In this document: one piece after another, positions 34,398 to 46,627 of the stretch
How the letters are laid out: every line of letters starts with the position of its first letter
How positions within the stretch are numbered: the stretch's first letter is position 1
Assembly (NCBI GenBank): GCA_019915135.1
Contig: JAHLMK010000025.1
Span: 372,001 to 436,000, forward strand
DNA length: 64,000 bases
DNA from: Strobilurus pachycystidiatus
Lineage: Eukaryota > Basidiomycota > Agaricomycetes > Agaricales > Physalacriaceae
Direction of reading: 5' to 3'
Notes under the pieces: model-generated
Told to the model about the DNA's origin: nothing
Seen by the model: only the letters and a program-made list of their open reading frames with translations
The model's database searches: none
Program-made: the position numbers and the translations under genes

Positions 34398-35180
34398 CTA
34401 GACATCCGATAGCGGCGACAATGTTTCCCTCAGCCCAGCAAGAGCAGCTAATTGCTTATTATCTGTACAAAGTGGTCAACGCGTCGCGCGCCAAGATGCG
34501 GGCAAGGACTGACCAGCGTTAAGGATCTTCCCCCGCAGCTCTGCCAGGGCATTCACAGCTTCGACTTGTTGATTGGATGCGGATTCGGGGGTGAGTTGTC
34601 GACCACCTGAGGGTGCCAGCTGCTGTGTCGCTCGCGTTTGCTCGCCTGAACGAAGTGCGCCACACAGAGTAAAATAAAGAAATGAGATCCTGATAATGGA
34701 CGGACCTTCGTGCTTCGCTTCTCGACCGACTGAGGATGCCAGCTGTTCTGTCTTTCGCGTTTGCTCGTCTGAACGAAGTGCGCCACACTGAATAAAGCAA
34801 AGAGCCCAGATCCCTGATAATGGACGGACCTTTGTGCTTCGCAGTGGCATCTACTTTTTTGATCCTCTTGACATCCTTCTTCGTGACCTTGCTGTCCCGT
34901 TGTACACGCTGCCACCACTCCTCCAAGAGATAGCCCGATGCCCCGTTGTCGAAAGATTGCTTGGGCTCCCACCTGTGAGAGGATGAGTGTGACGCGTAAA
35001 ATCGGATACGCAACTCACGTATTGCTGTGAGCTGAGTAACCCAACCACTTGACCCGATATTCGATGGTTCCCCGGCGCTCGGACCACCGTGCTGCATTGA
35101 TAGATTCTGTAGGTGTTGAGGAAATCGAAGAGAGGAGCAAGAAACGACGCACCGACGACATAGAGTTCGCGTTTGGACAT
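34398..35180 (-). CDS. Small chromodomain protein 1
   Basis: Exons from ATG 35180 join through introns starting GTGCGT and GTGAGT. The N-terminal residues form a chromodomain: KRELYV, then GTIEYRVKWLGYSAHSNTWEP and a helix YLLEEWWQRVQ. This fold typically reads methylated histone H3 tails; here it is nearly the whole protein. It is followed by a Lys-rich linker and a charged tail built of two similar exons (DEQTRKTEQLASSVGREAK and GEQTRATQQLAPSGGRQ), each preceded by an almost identical GTCCGTCC...CGTTCAG intron, that is, an exon-intron unit duplicated in phase 1. Total length is about 170 residues. It lies back-to-back with a foldback palindrome and an Spt5-like remnant, as does its paralogue at 47.1-48.0 kb. 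Confidence 0.75.
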
Positions 35181-35365
35181 CTTAACGAGCACGAGCTAGA
35201 CGAATGAGAGTCAGTGACCTGGACTCTCCTTGCCCTTTTCTCTCTATTTGTTGTATTCTATGTTTTCGTAACATTGCAGACGATTGACTTTTATTGCAAT
35301 ATTCTACAAATCGCTGTCGATGCTTACCTGCGACTTTCCTCTTGTCTTAACTTCGTGGTAAGAAG

Positions 35366-35510
35366 GCAAGTGGGAAAAAGTCACATGCTTGCCGAGGCCC
35401 TAGGCAAATCGGCAGCTCGACGTTAAGTCCGTACTCTCGGATTTAACGTCTCGGGTAGGATTTGATTACGCTGCCGGTATTCACGTGAGCTTTTTCTCTT
35501 GTCCTCGCTC
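35366..35510. promoter_or_regulatory. Foldback palindrome 1, divergent promoter region
   Basis: An imperfect palindrome of about 145 bp. The outer arms are GGCAAGTGGGAAAAAGTCACATG and, inverted, GGACAAGAGAAAAAGCTCACG; the core at 35420-35449 is ACGTTAAGTCC...GGATTTAACGT. It lies about 190 bp upstream of chromodomain gene 1 (minus strand) and upstream of the Spt5-like remnant (plus strand). Copies occur at about 48196-48345 and 53651-53800. Confidence 0.65.
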
Positions 35511-35589
35511 CACCATTATCATAGTCGGTGCGAGAGACATGTTATAAATTCCACAGCATCAACCTAGTACAGATTCATTGAGAGATTTC

Positions 35590-36580
35590 AGTTTGTAAGT
35601 CAGATTCGATTCTTTCGAATACCGGAAATGGCAGAAAACTAAAGAATACAGGGAGAGTCCATGCCAATTCGATTTCAGTTGTACCAGGCGGACATCGGTG
35701 TAAACGAATATCATCGGACCATTGCAGGCCAACGTCTGGCCGACTCATCCTCTGCGATGGAGCCGCGGACGCCTTTCGGCTATACCAGATGAATGGCGGC
35801 GTCGCAGCTGTCCTGGGACGCTCATGACTTGCCCATTGCATCCCACATCAAGGTCCAAAACCGGCTTCACACCCAAGACAGCATAGTGGCGTGGCGTTCT
35901 TCGAGGAGGTATGATAGTTATAATAACTACCCGAAACTAATCATGAACCTCATGAACCGACAGCGAGACCGATGTTCTCGGATGCTTCGTATATTCCCAA
36001 TGCATCGCAAATGAATTGACGAAGCGGCCTCTCCTTCCAGGAGCAGCGAGTTGGCCTGGCGGCTCTCGAGGATGTAAGTAAGGTCTAATATCAATCCCAA
36101 TAACCAACTTATCAAACTAACAGCCATACAGCTGTTCTGGGACGCCTCGTCTACGCCCAATGTACTTTACAGCAACGCCCGAAGCTACCTTTCTTCCCAG
36201 GAGCGGCGAGGAGGCGCGGTGGTCTTCAAAAGGTACGATATCTACACTAAATACGCGAAACTCTAACTTATGGAATGACATCAATAAAGCTCACCTGGGA
36301 CACCTCATACATCCCCAATCCATTATACGTGCAGGTCCGAAGCCGTTCTTCTTTCCAGGACCAGCGAGATAACTTGACAGGGAGGCAGTCGCACTGCGCC
36401 ACTTTCGGATCATGGATCGTGAGTTCGCAGTTTGACACAATCAACATTACAATTACCTGACATAACCTCTGGTAGAGCCTCCCTTGGCGAATCTCCAATT
36501 CGGATATCTTGAGCCGGCATGGTCCCGACGCGTGGTACAACGCGTGTTGGACCCTTGTTAATATTCCTTTCATCCATCCT
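35590..36580 (+). pseudogene. Spt5-like 5' remnant followed by degenerate KOW-like exon array, module 1
   Basis: Around 35630 the sequence ATGGCAGAAAACTAAAG...CAGGGAGAGTCCA matches the start of the Spt5-like gene at 53929 but has an early stop. From about 35805 at least four similar exon-like units follow, separated by short intron-like spacers ending in ACAG. Where the frame is readable, units run WD.....PN..Y(M/V).VR.R followed by Q..G.VVVF, resembling the KOW-like units at 57.9-59.6 kb. Several units have stops or frame changes, so I treat the whole as a decayed copy. The first 470 bp are nearly identical to 48186-48650. Confidence 0.5.
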
Positions 36581-36609
36581 TTCATACCTCATCCTTCATT
36601 CCCAATCCG

Positions 36610-39600
36610 ATGTACGACTCAGATGCCCCCGAACCGGCTGCTGAGTCTTCGAAACCGCCCGAAACATACAGACGATCAATCTCTCCGGAACCTGAGTCGC
36701 ACAAAAGACCGCGTCTTCGATCGTCTCCCGGTGCGGGTGAGCGCATCTATGTCGCTGACCAGCGCCTTCGTAAAGAGCGCGCTCGTAGAGAGGTGGATCT
36801 CGCAGTGCCAGTGCAGAGAGATCTTGCTGAGCGGAGAGATCTATACATGAGAAACTTTTTCAGCAGCGCTGGAGTATGTTTCGTAGTCCTCTTCCTTCAA
36901 CGCAAATACTCATCTTCATTCAGTCAAACCTCTCCGATACTACAGGAGTTCAATTTCCTCGAATCGACCTTCGGACGGTGAATTCACCTCAACGGTCACC
37001 TAAACGGCGAATGAGAATGGACGCCGCAGGACAGCAGGTATGTGCTGGATATGACTCCTTCAACGCGTGCTGAACCATTCCAAGTCCATGGATGTGCCAC
37101 TCGTAGCGACTTCGCCTCTCGCTCCACTTGCTGGGGGGGAAGCAACACACAACCGGCCGCCCTCGGTCTCGATGTTCCCCAAGGAGCCGCCAGTTCCTAT
37201 CTTTGACGTCGATATGGATGAAATTGTAGCGGAGTCGTCAAACCAGTTTCCTCAGGTGTCGGTACCTGAACTGTCTGTTGAGGACGGTATAGCTCAGGTA
37301 GTTCGCTATCGTCATCGCTTCCTCTCGGTCAACTAACACTTTGGATTGCCCCAGGAGCCGCCGCCCAATCAGCCTCCTTCGATGTCGAGACCCGTTGGGG
37401 AGCCAGTCGTTCCTGCTGCTGAAGGCGTCGTGCCTACCCAGGAGCCGCCGCCCAATCAGCCTCCTTCGATGTCGAGACCCGTTGGGGAGCCAGTCGTTCC
37501 TGCTGCTGAAGGCGTCGTGCCTACCCAGGAGCCGCCGCCCAATCAGCCTCCTTCGATGTCGAGACCCGTTGGGGAGCCAGTCGTTCCTGCTGCTGAAGGC
37601 GTCGTGCCTACCCAGGAGCCGCCGCCCAATCAGCCTCCTTCGATGTCGAGACCCGTTGGGGAGCCAGTCGTTCCTGCTGCTGAAGGCGTCGTGCCTACTG
37701 TAGCTCTCGATATGGGCGAAATCGTAGCACCCGCTTCCGAGGAGTCGTCAAATCAGTTTCCGCAGGTCCCGGTACCTGAACCGTCTGTTGAGGACGGTAA
37801 AGCTCAGGTAGTTCGCTATCTTCATCACTTCCTCTCGATCAACTAACCCTTTGGATTGCCCCAGGAGCCGCCGCCCAATCAGCCTCCTTCGATGTCGAGA
37901 CCCGTTGAGGAGCCACTCGTTCCTGTTGCTGAAGATGTTATGCCTGCGGTAGTTCTTTTCTTTTTTGCGTGATCTCATTTCAGATCAACTAACAGTAGCC
38001 TGTCTCTAGCGGAGGAAGCCGGTCAAGAGGATGCTTCAAGGCATCAAGCCTTTGGACGTCGCGTCTGCGGCTATACCAAGACACGTATGTTCTTGTGCCA
38101 TTACTTATCGGTTTGAAACAAACTCTCCCGACACAGACTCGTTCGATGTCGAGAGCTCCAGAGGACCTGCCCGTAGGTTCTTGTGCCATTGCTGTTTGGT
38201 TCGAAACAAACTCTCCCGACACAGACTCGTTCGATGTCGAGAGCTCCGGAGGAACCGCCCTTGATTGAGGAAACCCCCAACCCCCAGTCTACCAGAAAAC
38301 AGAAGCCGAGAAAGGACGACGGATCCGTAGATGTGGCACGCTCGGTACGAGATTACATCGTGTTTCTTCTGTCCTTACTCAATCTCCCAGGCCAAGGGTA
38401 AGGTCAAAGAGAGAAAGGCAACGTCAAAGAGAAAGGAGCAGGACCAGGAACCCGAGAAGGAGCCCGTTCCCGCCTTCCAGAAATACGCTGTACATCTTAT
38501 CGCTTTTCGCCTTCACCCAGGCTGATCTTCCTGTATACTAGGTTATGTCGACAGCTACCAAGATTGCCTCCCTAGCGATATCTAGAGAGAGGCTCCTGGC
38601 GAAAACCGCTGGCGAGCGATCTAGGGAAACGACATCTGGACTTTCTGATGTCGACGAGTCCATGGAGAATCGATCATCGGTGCGTTGCGCAGGGCTTCAT
38701 GGTGCCATCGAACTGACAATATGCCAAAGCCGGCTAGATCCATGACATGTACCGAAGGCTCGACAACACATTTGCCAGAAACCGTGTATGCAAATCCTGA
38801 TCCGAGCGGTGTTTCCGAAGTTGACATGGAACCTGTGGGTCTCAGACTCTTTTCTCTCATTTGATGGACTCACATGTGACAGTCATTTGAGCGAGAAAGA
38901 ACGACAAGCAGGGCAGAGTTTATAGGTGGTGAAGACGGAGTTCATGACCGGGAAGAGGGTGACGCAACCACTGGCATGCAGCTAGAGCTAGAGGGAAGCG
39001 CAAGGGGGGGAGAGTCTGTGAGTGGCCAAGACGTCCCTAGTGGCGCTCCCGAAGCTTATATGGCTCCATCGGATGGGGAAGAGGAGGAAGAAAGTGACGC
39101 CACCATGCAGCTAAAGCCAGGGGGAAGCGCAAAGGGGGGAGGGTCTGTGAGTGGCCAAGGCGCACCTAGTGGTGCTCCCGAAGTCCATATGGATGCATCG
39201 GATGGAGAACAGGATGATGCAGCCATGCAGGACGGATCGAACCATCTTGAAGATGCGGGCGACGGTGCAGAGCCAGGGGGAAGCGCAAAGGGGGGAGGGT
39301 CTGTGAGTGGCCAAGGCGCACCTAGTGGTGCTCCCGAAGTCCATATGGATGCATCGGATGGAGAACAGGATGATGCAGCCATGCAGGACGGATCGAACCA
39401 TCCTGAAGATGCGGGCGACGGTGCAGAACTTGAAGGGGCTCCGGGTGATCCAGAGTTGGACGATGAAGCAAACGTGCCCCTTCCGCGCCGTGAATCGAAA
39501 GTAACAGATCGCTACCACGTCGACTCTCAGACCTTGAGCTCTGAAGCAAAGAAAACAAAGGTAGGCCTTCAAACTTCGATCGTCACTATCCTCACCTTCT

Positions 39601-40894
39601 TGTAGGCTGCCTTGGAGTTTCATTGTAGGGTCTTGATGGGCCTGTTGACCGAGAAAACCCTACCAGGACATCTCTCAACGGACGATATTGTGGCACGGAT
39701 GACCGTTTTTCTGACGCACCAAGATATCGACAAGCACATCCAGGATACCTTGAGACTCGCCGGGGAGTACTATCGATCTATCGATGTCGCTACCCCCACC
39801 CCCAAGACCGACCATGAACGCCAGATCCTCGCCTTGGTCCCTCCAGCGGAGAAGCGGGTTGATGAACTCATGGCGACTGCCAAGGCTGTCAGGAGCGCCA
39901 CCAGCGACAGTTTGCTCCGAGTGCCTTCCAGGCCTCTGTGTTGCGCATTTGTTGTCCTCCAAACTTTAGGGCTCGACCGTCTAGTACCTGATGTTCTACG
40001 GGATCACGAACTCGTCTACAATCGAATTCTCGAGCGGGTTGCTCTTGTAACGTTTCGTAACATGATCCCCGGCGCGTACCTCTTCCTCGGCCCCGTCTCC
40101 GTATATTATGAGGACCGACACTTCTTGAAAACAATGTATCGGAACTTTGTCTACTCGCGATTGCGGGAGTATGTCCGGGCAGATAAAAAGTCTCCAGGTT
40201 TTCTCGAACATAGGGGTACTGCGCGTGATGCTGGTAGACGACGAAAGACGGTAAGCATCCTTCAAGGGCTGTACGACTCCTCCCTCACTGTGCTATAGTT
40301 GTGTCAGAGTCGGCTAAAGGTCGTTCTCAATCAAACGTATGACCTCAGGATCAAGTTCATGAACGACACCGATGTTCACTCTGATGATGAGAGAGGAACC
40401 GGCTCAGTGTACCTCATCAAGACCAAGCCTGAGAGAGCCGCCGCGCCGACGCAGTTCTTTCGCGTGTTGGATCAACGCTCGGCGGAGCAGGTCACACACA
40501 TTCGCGCACGGTACGTGAAGATTCGAGGGCAACTCTAGTTCTCATTGCCCGTAGGACAATGAGGTCGCGAGAACTTCCCCAAGTCCCGGCAATGTCTCTA
40601 CAGAAACAACCCGCCGCCGCGGACATGCCCGTCGACTACTATTCCCCGGAGTATTATCATAGCGAACTCAGCGTCAGGGAACGCGCTGATTGCTGGGACA
40701 ACGGTGTCGCGTTTCCGAGTGTGGAACATTGCCAGACATGGGAAGATATACAGAAATGGGTGGATTTACCGAAGGAAGAGTTCATGGAGAAGTACGGGGC
40801 AGAGGTACTGGAACGCTACAGACGTCCTACCTCGGTTCAGTTGGCGCGCTTAGAGAATGATCAGAGGTACCGAACGGGGAAGAACAAGAAGTAA
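36610..40894 (+). CDS. VHSDDE-family protein A, repeat-rich N-terminal region
   Basis: About a dozen short exons can be joined in frame from ATG 36610 to the TAA before 40895. The N-terminal half is disordered: a Ser/Pro/Arg region, four perfect 29-residue repeats starting EPPPNQPPSMSRPVGEP (37354-37701), a diverged fifth copy in its own exon, two TRSMSRAPE exons duplicated with their introns (about 38140 and 38210), a Lys-rich exon and a 52-residue tandem repeat (39120-39431). The C-terminal half (about 39610-40890) is globular and shared with genes B and C: an LCxSRxK helix, VHSDDE, and a final exon with YYSPEYYHSELSVRERADCW. I do not recognise a named family. Context suggests association with chromodomain and Spt5-like neighbours. 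Confidence 0.7.
37354..37701 (+). repeat. Four identical 87-bp tandem repeats in gene A
   Basis: Four in-frame copies of 29 codons with no difference that I can see, followed by a diverged copy at about 37862-37948 behind an intron. Perfect identity implies very recent expansion or gene conversion, or an assembly effect. Confidence 0.9.
39120..39431 (+). repeat. 156-bp tandem duplication in gene A
   Basis: 52 codons (GGSAKGGGSVSGQGAPSG...) occur twice nearly identically, with a third partial copy at about 38990-39070. It encodes a Gly/Ser/Asp-rich linker. Confidence 0.85.
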
Positions 40895-41527
40895 CTTACT
40901 TGCGCCTCTCAGACATCGAATTCATTTTATTTATGCTTTCCGTCCATCTAAGAAGTAAGGCACCACGGTCTTATCGGATTTAACGTTTTCGGGCATTGAT
41001 CAATCGTGTGTACCTCTGTCACGACTCTCCTTCCGACCATCACCATTGCAATCCGGTCCAGAACAAGATCTCTATTCCCTCGAAGCCATCCTCACGCTGC
41101 ACGAGGTCAAGCCCTACACTTTTGGAAGCCATCCTCAGTAGATCTGTATCCACGGTGTTGAGCTCTTCTTTGATTTGGTGTGCCCTTATCATGATCAACA
41201 TCGTGATCTCTGTTTTGACTTCAACTGACCAGGGAACAATTTGCCACAGAACGACATCTCCAGTTAGCCTTTCAAAGGCCATCCTCACGCTGCATCTATA
41301 TTGAGCTTATACGTGTCTCGACTCTCGAGCGCTCATCTATCTTAATTCTTGAGTCCCCTCCTGACCATCACCCTCGTGATCTGCCATTGGGCACAGCACC
41401 CTCTCAGCAAGATCCCCTGGCCTGTATGTCTAGTACCAACATTTTAGCAAGTGTATCTTATGACTTGACTTAGACAAAACATTCAACAGACCATAGTATC
41501 TGCTCTCGACGGCTGTGAAGTCCAACT
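40895..41527. other. Interval between gene A and the tnp2 gene
   Basis: A half-palindrome ATCGGATTTAACGT at about 40973-40986 matches the core of the foldback palindromes. Three copies of a GCCATCCTCA(CGCTGCA) motif lie near 41085, 41128 and 41278. No gene is supported. The left end of the tnp2 element should fall here, but I could not find it. Confidence 0.4.
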
Positions 41528-44500
41528 ATGCCTCAGTGCCTGTGTACATGTCCTGATTGTGGAAGTGATGGGCGCTCTGTCAGCCATAATACACGTCGCA
41601 TGCATGAGCTCAAATTCAATGCAAATTCTGCATATGCCAAACCCAAAATTCCCAATGCACAGCCAGAAGCACAGTCCCAAAGTATGTAGCATTCAATCTT
41701 TGATAGTATGATTTCCTGACAGGAAGTCACCAGATGCACAATCAGGAGCACAGTTTCGACCTGACAGGAAGTCACCAGATGCACAACCAGGAGCACAGTC
41801 TCGAAGTATGTTACATGTTATCATTGTGAAATTTTACTGAGGCGGAGAATATAGATGCTAAACCAATTGATCTAAGCCATATTTCCAAGATGTTCACCAC
41901 CTTAGTGGTTTGGCTTTCATTGGAAGCTGGGCTTAGTCGTCATGCTGCAAATCTCACACTCAAGTCTGTTGGTCTTATTTTAGATACTCTTCTTTCCCTT
42001 ATTTCTTTTTCTCTTGAGTCTCAATTTAATATCAAGATTACCTTTACTGGTACTTCATTTGAGTTTCATAACGATATTCGAACTGCTTACAAGCATATTG
42101 GTGTTGAACCAGACATTATACAGACTGGAATTTGTCATAAATGCTTTCGTACGATAGATTCTACTGAGTCAGACATATGTACATGGAAGGTGTCACCACG
42201 CTCAGCACAATGTGGTGCCGAACTTTTTACTATAAAACACGATGATGAGGGCAAGGAGACAAAAGTTCCCAAACTTTTTTATTATGTACAATCTTTTGCT
42301 TCTTGGTTACAATTTTTTCTTTCGCGACCAGATATTGAAGCAATGCTGGCAAAGTCTTTTGCATATGTGCCAAAGAGATCAACTATGCACAGCTTGCATG
42401 ACAGTCCAGCATGGGCAGAGCTTCGTGATTTTCTGAAAACACACTACAACCTAGTGTTTGGCATATTCATTGATTGGTTTAATCCATTCACAAACAAGAT
42501 TGCAGGAAAACAACATTCTGCTGGTCTCCTCATGCTTTATTGTATGAATCTACCTGCACCTTTCTGCTACACACCGGAGAATACATTTTGTCTCAGTGTC
42601 ATACCTGGACCATCAGAGCCAGATGTAATCACAATCAACCACATTCTTCGATCCTTCATTACTATGATTCGCACATGGCAAATTCCAGGTCAAACTGTTT
42701 CCACACATCTACATCCAGATGGTGCTCCTGTTGAGACACGTGTTGGAATTCCACTCATATGTGATCTTCCCGCTCTTCATAAGCTTCTTGGGTGTCTCAA
42801 TCATCAGGCCAACTGCTTCTGTTCATTCTGCGAGCTGCTTCGCAGTAATATTGAGTCTCTAGCTATTGATTCTTGGAAGCTTCGTACAGGTGCTGAGTTT
42901 CGTATTCAAGCACAAGAGTGGAAAGAAAAAGACTCAGTAGCAGCTCAGAACAAAGTGTCAAAAAAAACAGGTGTTCGTTGGACAGAGCTACAACGCTTAG
43001 ATCCAGAACATTGGGATCCAGTGAAACACCACATCTTGGGATTCATGCATGCTTTCCTTGAGGGTGTGCTAAAGTATCAGCTTCGACACTATTGGGGAAT
43101 TGGGCGACCTGAGGAAGTTAGTAAAAAAAAGAAAAAGGAGAAGAAGATTGTGGTAGAGGATTTGGGAGAGCTCGAGGAAGGCTCAGTTGTGGAGGACATA
43201 GATGCTTATTTAGCAGGAGAGGAGAGTGGTACTGAAACTCAAAGTGGCACTGAGCATGTGTATTCATCAGATGAGGATATGGTTGGAGATGATGACAACA
43301 TATGGGAGAAAATAGAACTGAAGGCATTCAACGATGAAGAACTCTTAATGATTCGTGAGTGCATTCGCACAATCTCCCTTCCTACTTGGGTCAGTCGTCC
43401 ACCTGGAAATCTTGGAGAAAAAAAACATGGCAAGCTTACAGCCATGGACTTTCTGAATCTTTTCAGTGTCATTTTTCCTCTTATTCTTCCAGAACTGTGG
43501 AGTGGCAATGTTGTCAGTGGCAAGAAAGGCCTACTTCAAAGCTTCTATGATTTAGTAGACATGATCACGAGTGTCTATTCGGATGTATCCGACATCCGAA
43601 CCACAAATATGTGCACCCCAAACCCAGATATTCGTATTCGGATGGATATCCGACATTGCATCCGACATAATCGTCCAATATCCGAATATTTGTGAATATT
43701 CATCCGAATATATTCGAATATATCTGAATATCCATAAGTATTGGCGTATTATTGCATCAAGAGCAGCCTGAAACCATACCTACTATGAAGTTATGATATT
43801 ACACTGTCTGTAAATGTCAATTAGAGTCACATAGCTAACACAGAACACTCATATACTACAGCCCACACTATCATGTCTCGGATGTCTGCTCAGAAAGTGG
43901 ACATCCGACATCCGAGAGGTATCCGACATCCGAGTGGTATCCGACATCCGACATCCGAATATCTTCGGATGTCGGATACGAATATAATTGAAATATCCGA
44001 AAACATCCGACATTCGTGCTCATGTCTATGATTTAGTTGCTTCGACTAACATCATCATCTCATATTCTACATCAGATCTGGAGGCAGATTCATTTTTGAG
44101 CCATTACATCAACTATCGCACTAGTCTATCTCATCTCTATCAGGATTTCCACTCCTTTCCCAATCATCATTACGCTATGCACCTTCCTGCCTTACTCAAA
44201 CGTTGGGGCCCTTTAGCCTCGTTGTGCGAATTTGCTGGGGAGCGAATGAATGGAATGATGCAACGGATCAAGACAAATAAACATCGGGGGGAAATGGAAT
44301 TGACAATGTTCACTCAGATGAATCGTCGCTTGCGGCTTCGTGTACTGTTGACACAGGATGTCAAGGATGAAGGTCCTTATGGGGCACTTGCGAATATTCT
44401 GCAGCCTGAGACAACCTCTGATCTCAATGAAACACCTCCTAATTATACGCCGGAAGATGTTGCTGATAATTTATCAACGGCCCCGCCACTCAATGACGAT

Positions 44501-45022
44501 CAGTATAATCTTCTACTGCACTATCTGAGGGATCATGATGATGCCAATTACTCCCATTATATGGAATTTCCACATGGGCCGCATAAGCTGGTGTTACCTA
44601 ATGGTGCACATAAGCTGAAGAACTTCCGCCTTGATGGAATGACATACAGCTGTCAGACATCACATAATGGCAATAGTGCAATCCGCTTCTACGATCCAGA
44701 TTCAGATATGGAAAATCGCACAGAAATGATGGGTTTCATTGATACAATTCTATGCCTTCCACTCAAAAATACTCTACGGCATTTCATTGTAGTCAATCTT
44801 TATCAAGCACTTTCAGAGACCGAATTGGATCTTACACCATATCCACAACATCCACGTTTCATGACTACAGTAGTTGATAGTAGACCTTCGGATGATTTTC
44901 TTCTTATTGAACCGTCCCATATTATTACACATCTTTCTACGTACAAACGCCCAGCGGAGACATATGGCATTCTGAAGCCATTGTTGGTTGTTTGCTGGGG
45001 AATGAACCGGGGTCGAAGATAG
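41528..45022 (+). pseudogene. tnp2-type CACTA transposase, interrupted by a MITE
   Basis: Exons 41528-41681, 41723-41805 and 41842-43555 continue at 44037-45022 once the MITE (43556-44028) and one duplication are removed, giving about 978 residues in one frame. The N-terminus has a Cys-rich zinc-binding patch (MPQCLCTCPDCGSDGRSVS). The core has hallmarks of the fungal tnp2/Transposase_21 family: FGIFIDWFNPF, an HSAGLLMLYCMNLP segment, a Cys cluster CLNHQANCFCSFCEL, and further on NHHYAMHLPALLKRWGPL and CEFAGERMNG. The transposon's ends were not found. Codon use is more AT-rich than in neighbouring host genes. The interruption falls inside the conserved DLV.STN..ISYSTS region, so this copy cannot make an intact transposase. 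Confidence 0.85.
43556..44028. mobile_element. hAT-like MITE 3 (473 bp) in the tnp2 coding exon
   Basis: The ends are TAGACATGATCACGAGTGTC and the inverted TAGACATGAGCACGAATGTC, flanked by the 8-bp duplication TGATTTAG (43548-43555 and 44029-44036). The interior is packed with ATCCGACATCCGA and CGAATAT repeats in both orientations. Its termini match MITEs 1 and 2, but the internal repeats are different. Confidence 0.9.
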
Positions 45023-45415
45023 ATACAAAATTATCATACTGTGACGGACACTGATTAGTTTTACACTTCTTTGTCTTGACTATGCTTACCTTTCCCACGT
45101 GCCTTGGGCGTTGCCAAATGGTGTCGCTGTTCAACTCAGCTGGCGTCTATCCTAATCTAGATTAGATTAGATTAGGTTGTATCAGTATAGCCGCGGAGAC
45201 GGTCATAGATTCCCTATTATACCTAATTCGAATGCATCTCTTTACTATCATGACATTGGCGCCAGTAAGACTGTGATTGAACGGTGAACGGTGAGAGTTC
45301 TATTTCTAACCTTGCTCGCTAACTACTTCCTGGGTCATAAATTAACACACTTTACACATTCAGATCTTTGCCCCCGGTGTCACGTAGATAGAAGTACTAA
45401 CAACATGTATGAATG
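45023..45415. other. No gene seen; right flank of the tnp2 gene
   Basis: AT-rich sequence containing a short palindromic run of AATCTAGATTAGATT near 45155. The right end of the tnp2 element probably lies here, but no convincing inverted match to the left side was found. Confidence 0.4.
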
Positions 45416-46557
45416 TCACTTCTGATCATGAGCAATGCTGTCTGGTCCGTCCACGGCCCCTAATCCCTCCTGAGATGCAGCTGACATCCTTCGGCCCATA
45501 TCTATCAGCGACTGAGGCGGCGAGACCAACAACTCGGGCGCCTGGGACGGAGCCGGCGCCTGGAACAAAGGCCATTCCCCTAACCCTCTGCCCTCAAACC
45601 CCTCTACCGCTTTGAGAAACCCCCTGCGTTCTTCCGCAATAACCTTACCGATAGCATCAGTCGCAACACGGAAAGGTCCAAGGACATAATCCGGAATGGA
45701 GAAGGTCCGCGAGCTCGAGTTGCCACTGCCTGAGGGTTGATTATCCACTTCAACCTTAGGCTTCTTGAACCGTCGTAGCTTCGCAGCCTCGTCCTCATCC
45801 TCGAGGCTTTCCTGCGCGTCATCATCGGAATCATCGTCCCGTTGGCGCTTCCGGCGATTCTGATCTTTCAGAGAGCTCTGCTTGCTCACACTGGGCTTGC
45901 TGGACCTACCAAGATCAATGAGGCAACGAAGCAGTGCACGGCAGAAGGACATACATTTGACAGTCGATCTTGTGGGCCTCCCAATTGCCAAGGTAATATT
46001 GCCGTCCAGCCAAAACGATGTTGGACCCGCATTCGGCACACTCGACATAACCAGGCGCATAACTCTTGACTTGCATGTCATTGGCAAGACGTTCTTTCCG
46101 CGTGGCTGGTGTGTCGTTGAGGGCGGTGTCCTTCCGTGTGTCCTCGATGGCGGTGTCTTTGCGTCGTTCGAGAACGGCTGCTAAGCTCGATCTGTGGATC
46201 CGAATGAGGATATGCAACTCAAGACTGTTGAGACGCACCTGCGTCCCGTAGACGTCGCGACAATGGTGCTGCCTTTGACGCTAGGGCTCTCGCGATCGTC
46301 GGGGCGAGTTTCACATTTTCCCCGGTGCTCCATCCATTGGGATACTGAGTAAGTCGTGTGCGTCCCTAGTACAACGTGCTGCTCGCAACGCTTGCAGAAG
46401 GCAGAGTGAGGCTGTAGTTGCGAGCAATCCGCCTGCCTTTCAAAGTACGCGATACGGCCTTGCTCGGTTGTGAGGTCGATCTGAAAGAAACGTGAGGCGA
46501 TGATGATGCCGGAGGAAAGATTCGTCGAACCCTCGGTTTATTGGGACTGGGCGGCAT
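45416..46557 (-). CDS. Protein with two C2HC zinc fingers and a charged C-terminus
   Basis: From ATG 46557 a short first exon is followed by introns with donors GTTCGA, GTGCGT and GTATGT. The protein carries two similar fingers: FCKRCEQHVVLG...WMEHRGKC and ECAECGSNIVLA...WEAHKIDC, that is C-x2-C...W-x2-H-x4-C. This repeated finger is a pattern I associate with basidiomycete-specific proteins of unknown role. After the fingers come a Lys/Arg and Asp/Glu-rich region with likely nuclear signals (NRRKRQRDDDSDDD, RRFKKPKVE) and a conserved-looking segment FSIPDYVLGPFRVATDAIG. Length is about 300 residues. DNA or RNA binding is plausible but not shown. Confidence 0.65.
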
Positions 46558-46627
46558 TTTGGATACAAATAAAGGCTGGATAGAGTCAGAAAGATATGGA
46601 AACGGAGAGAGTTCCGAGTTCTTTGAC

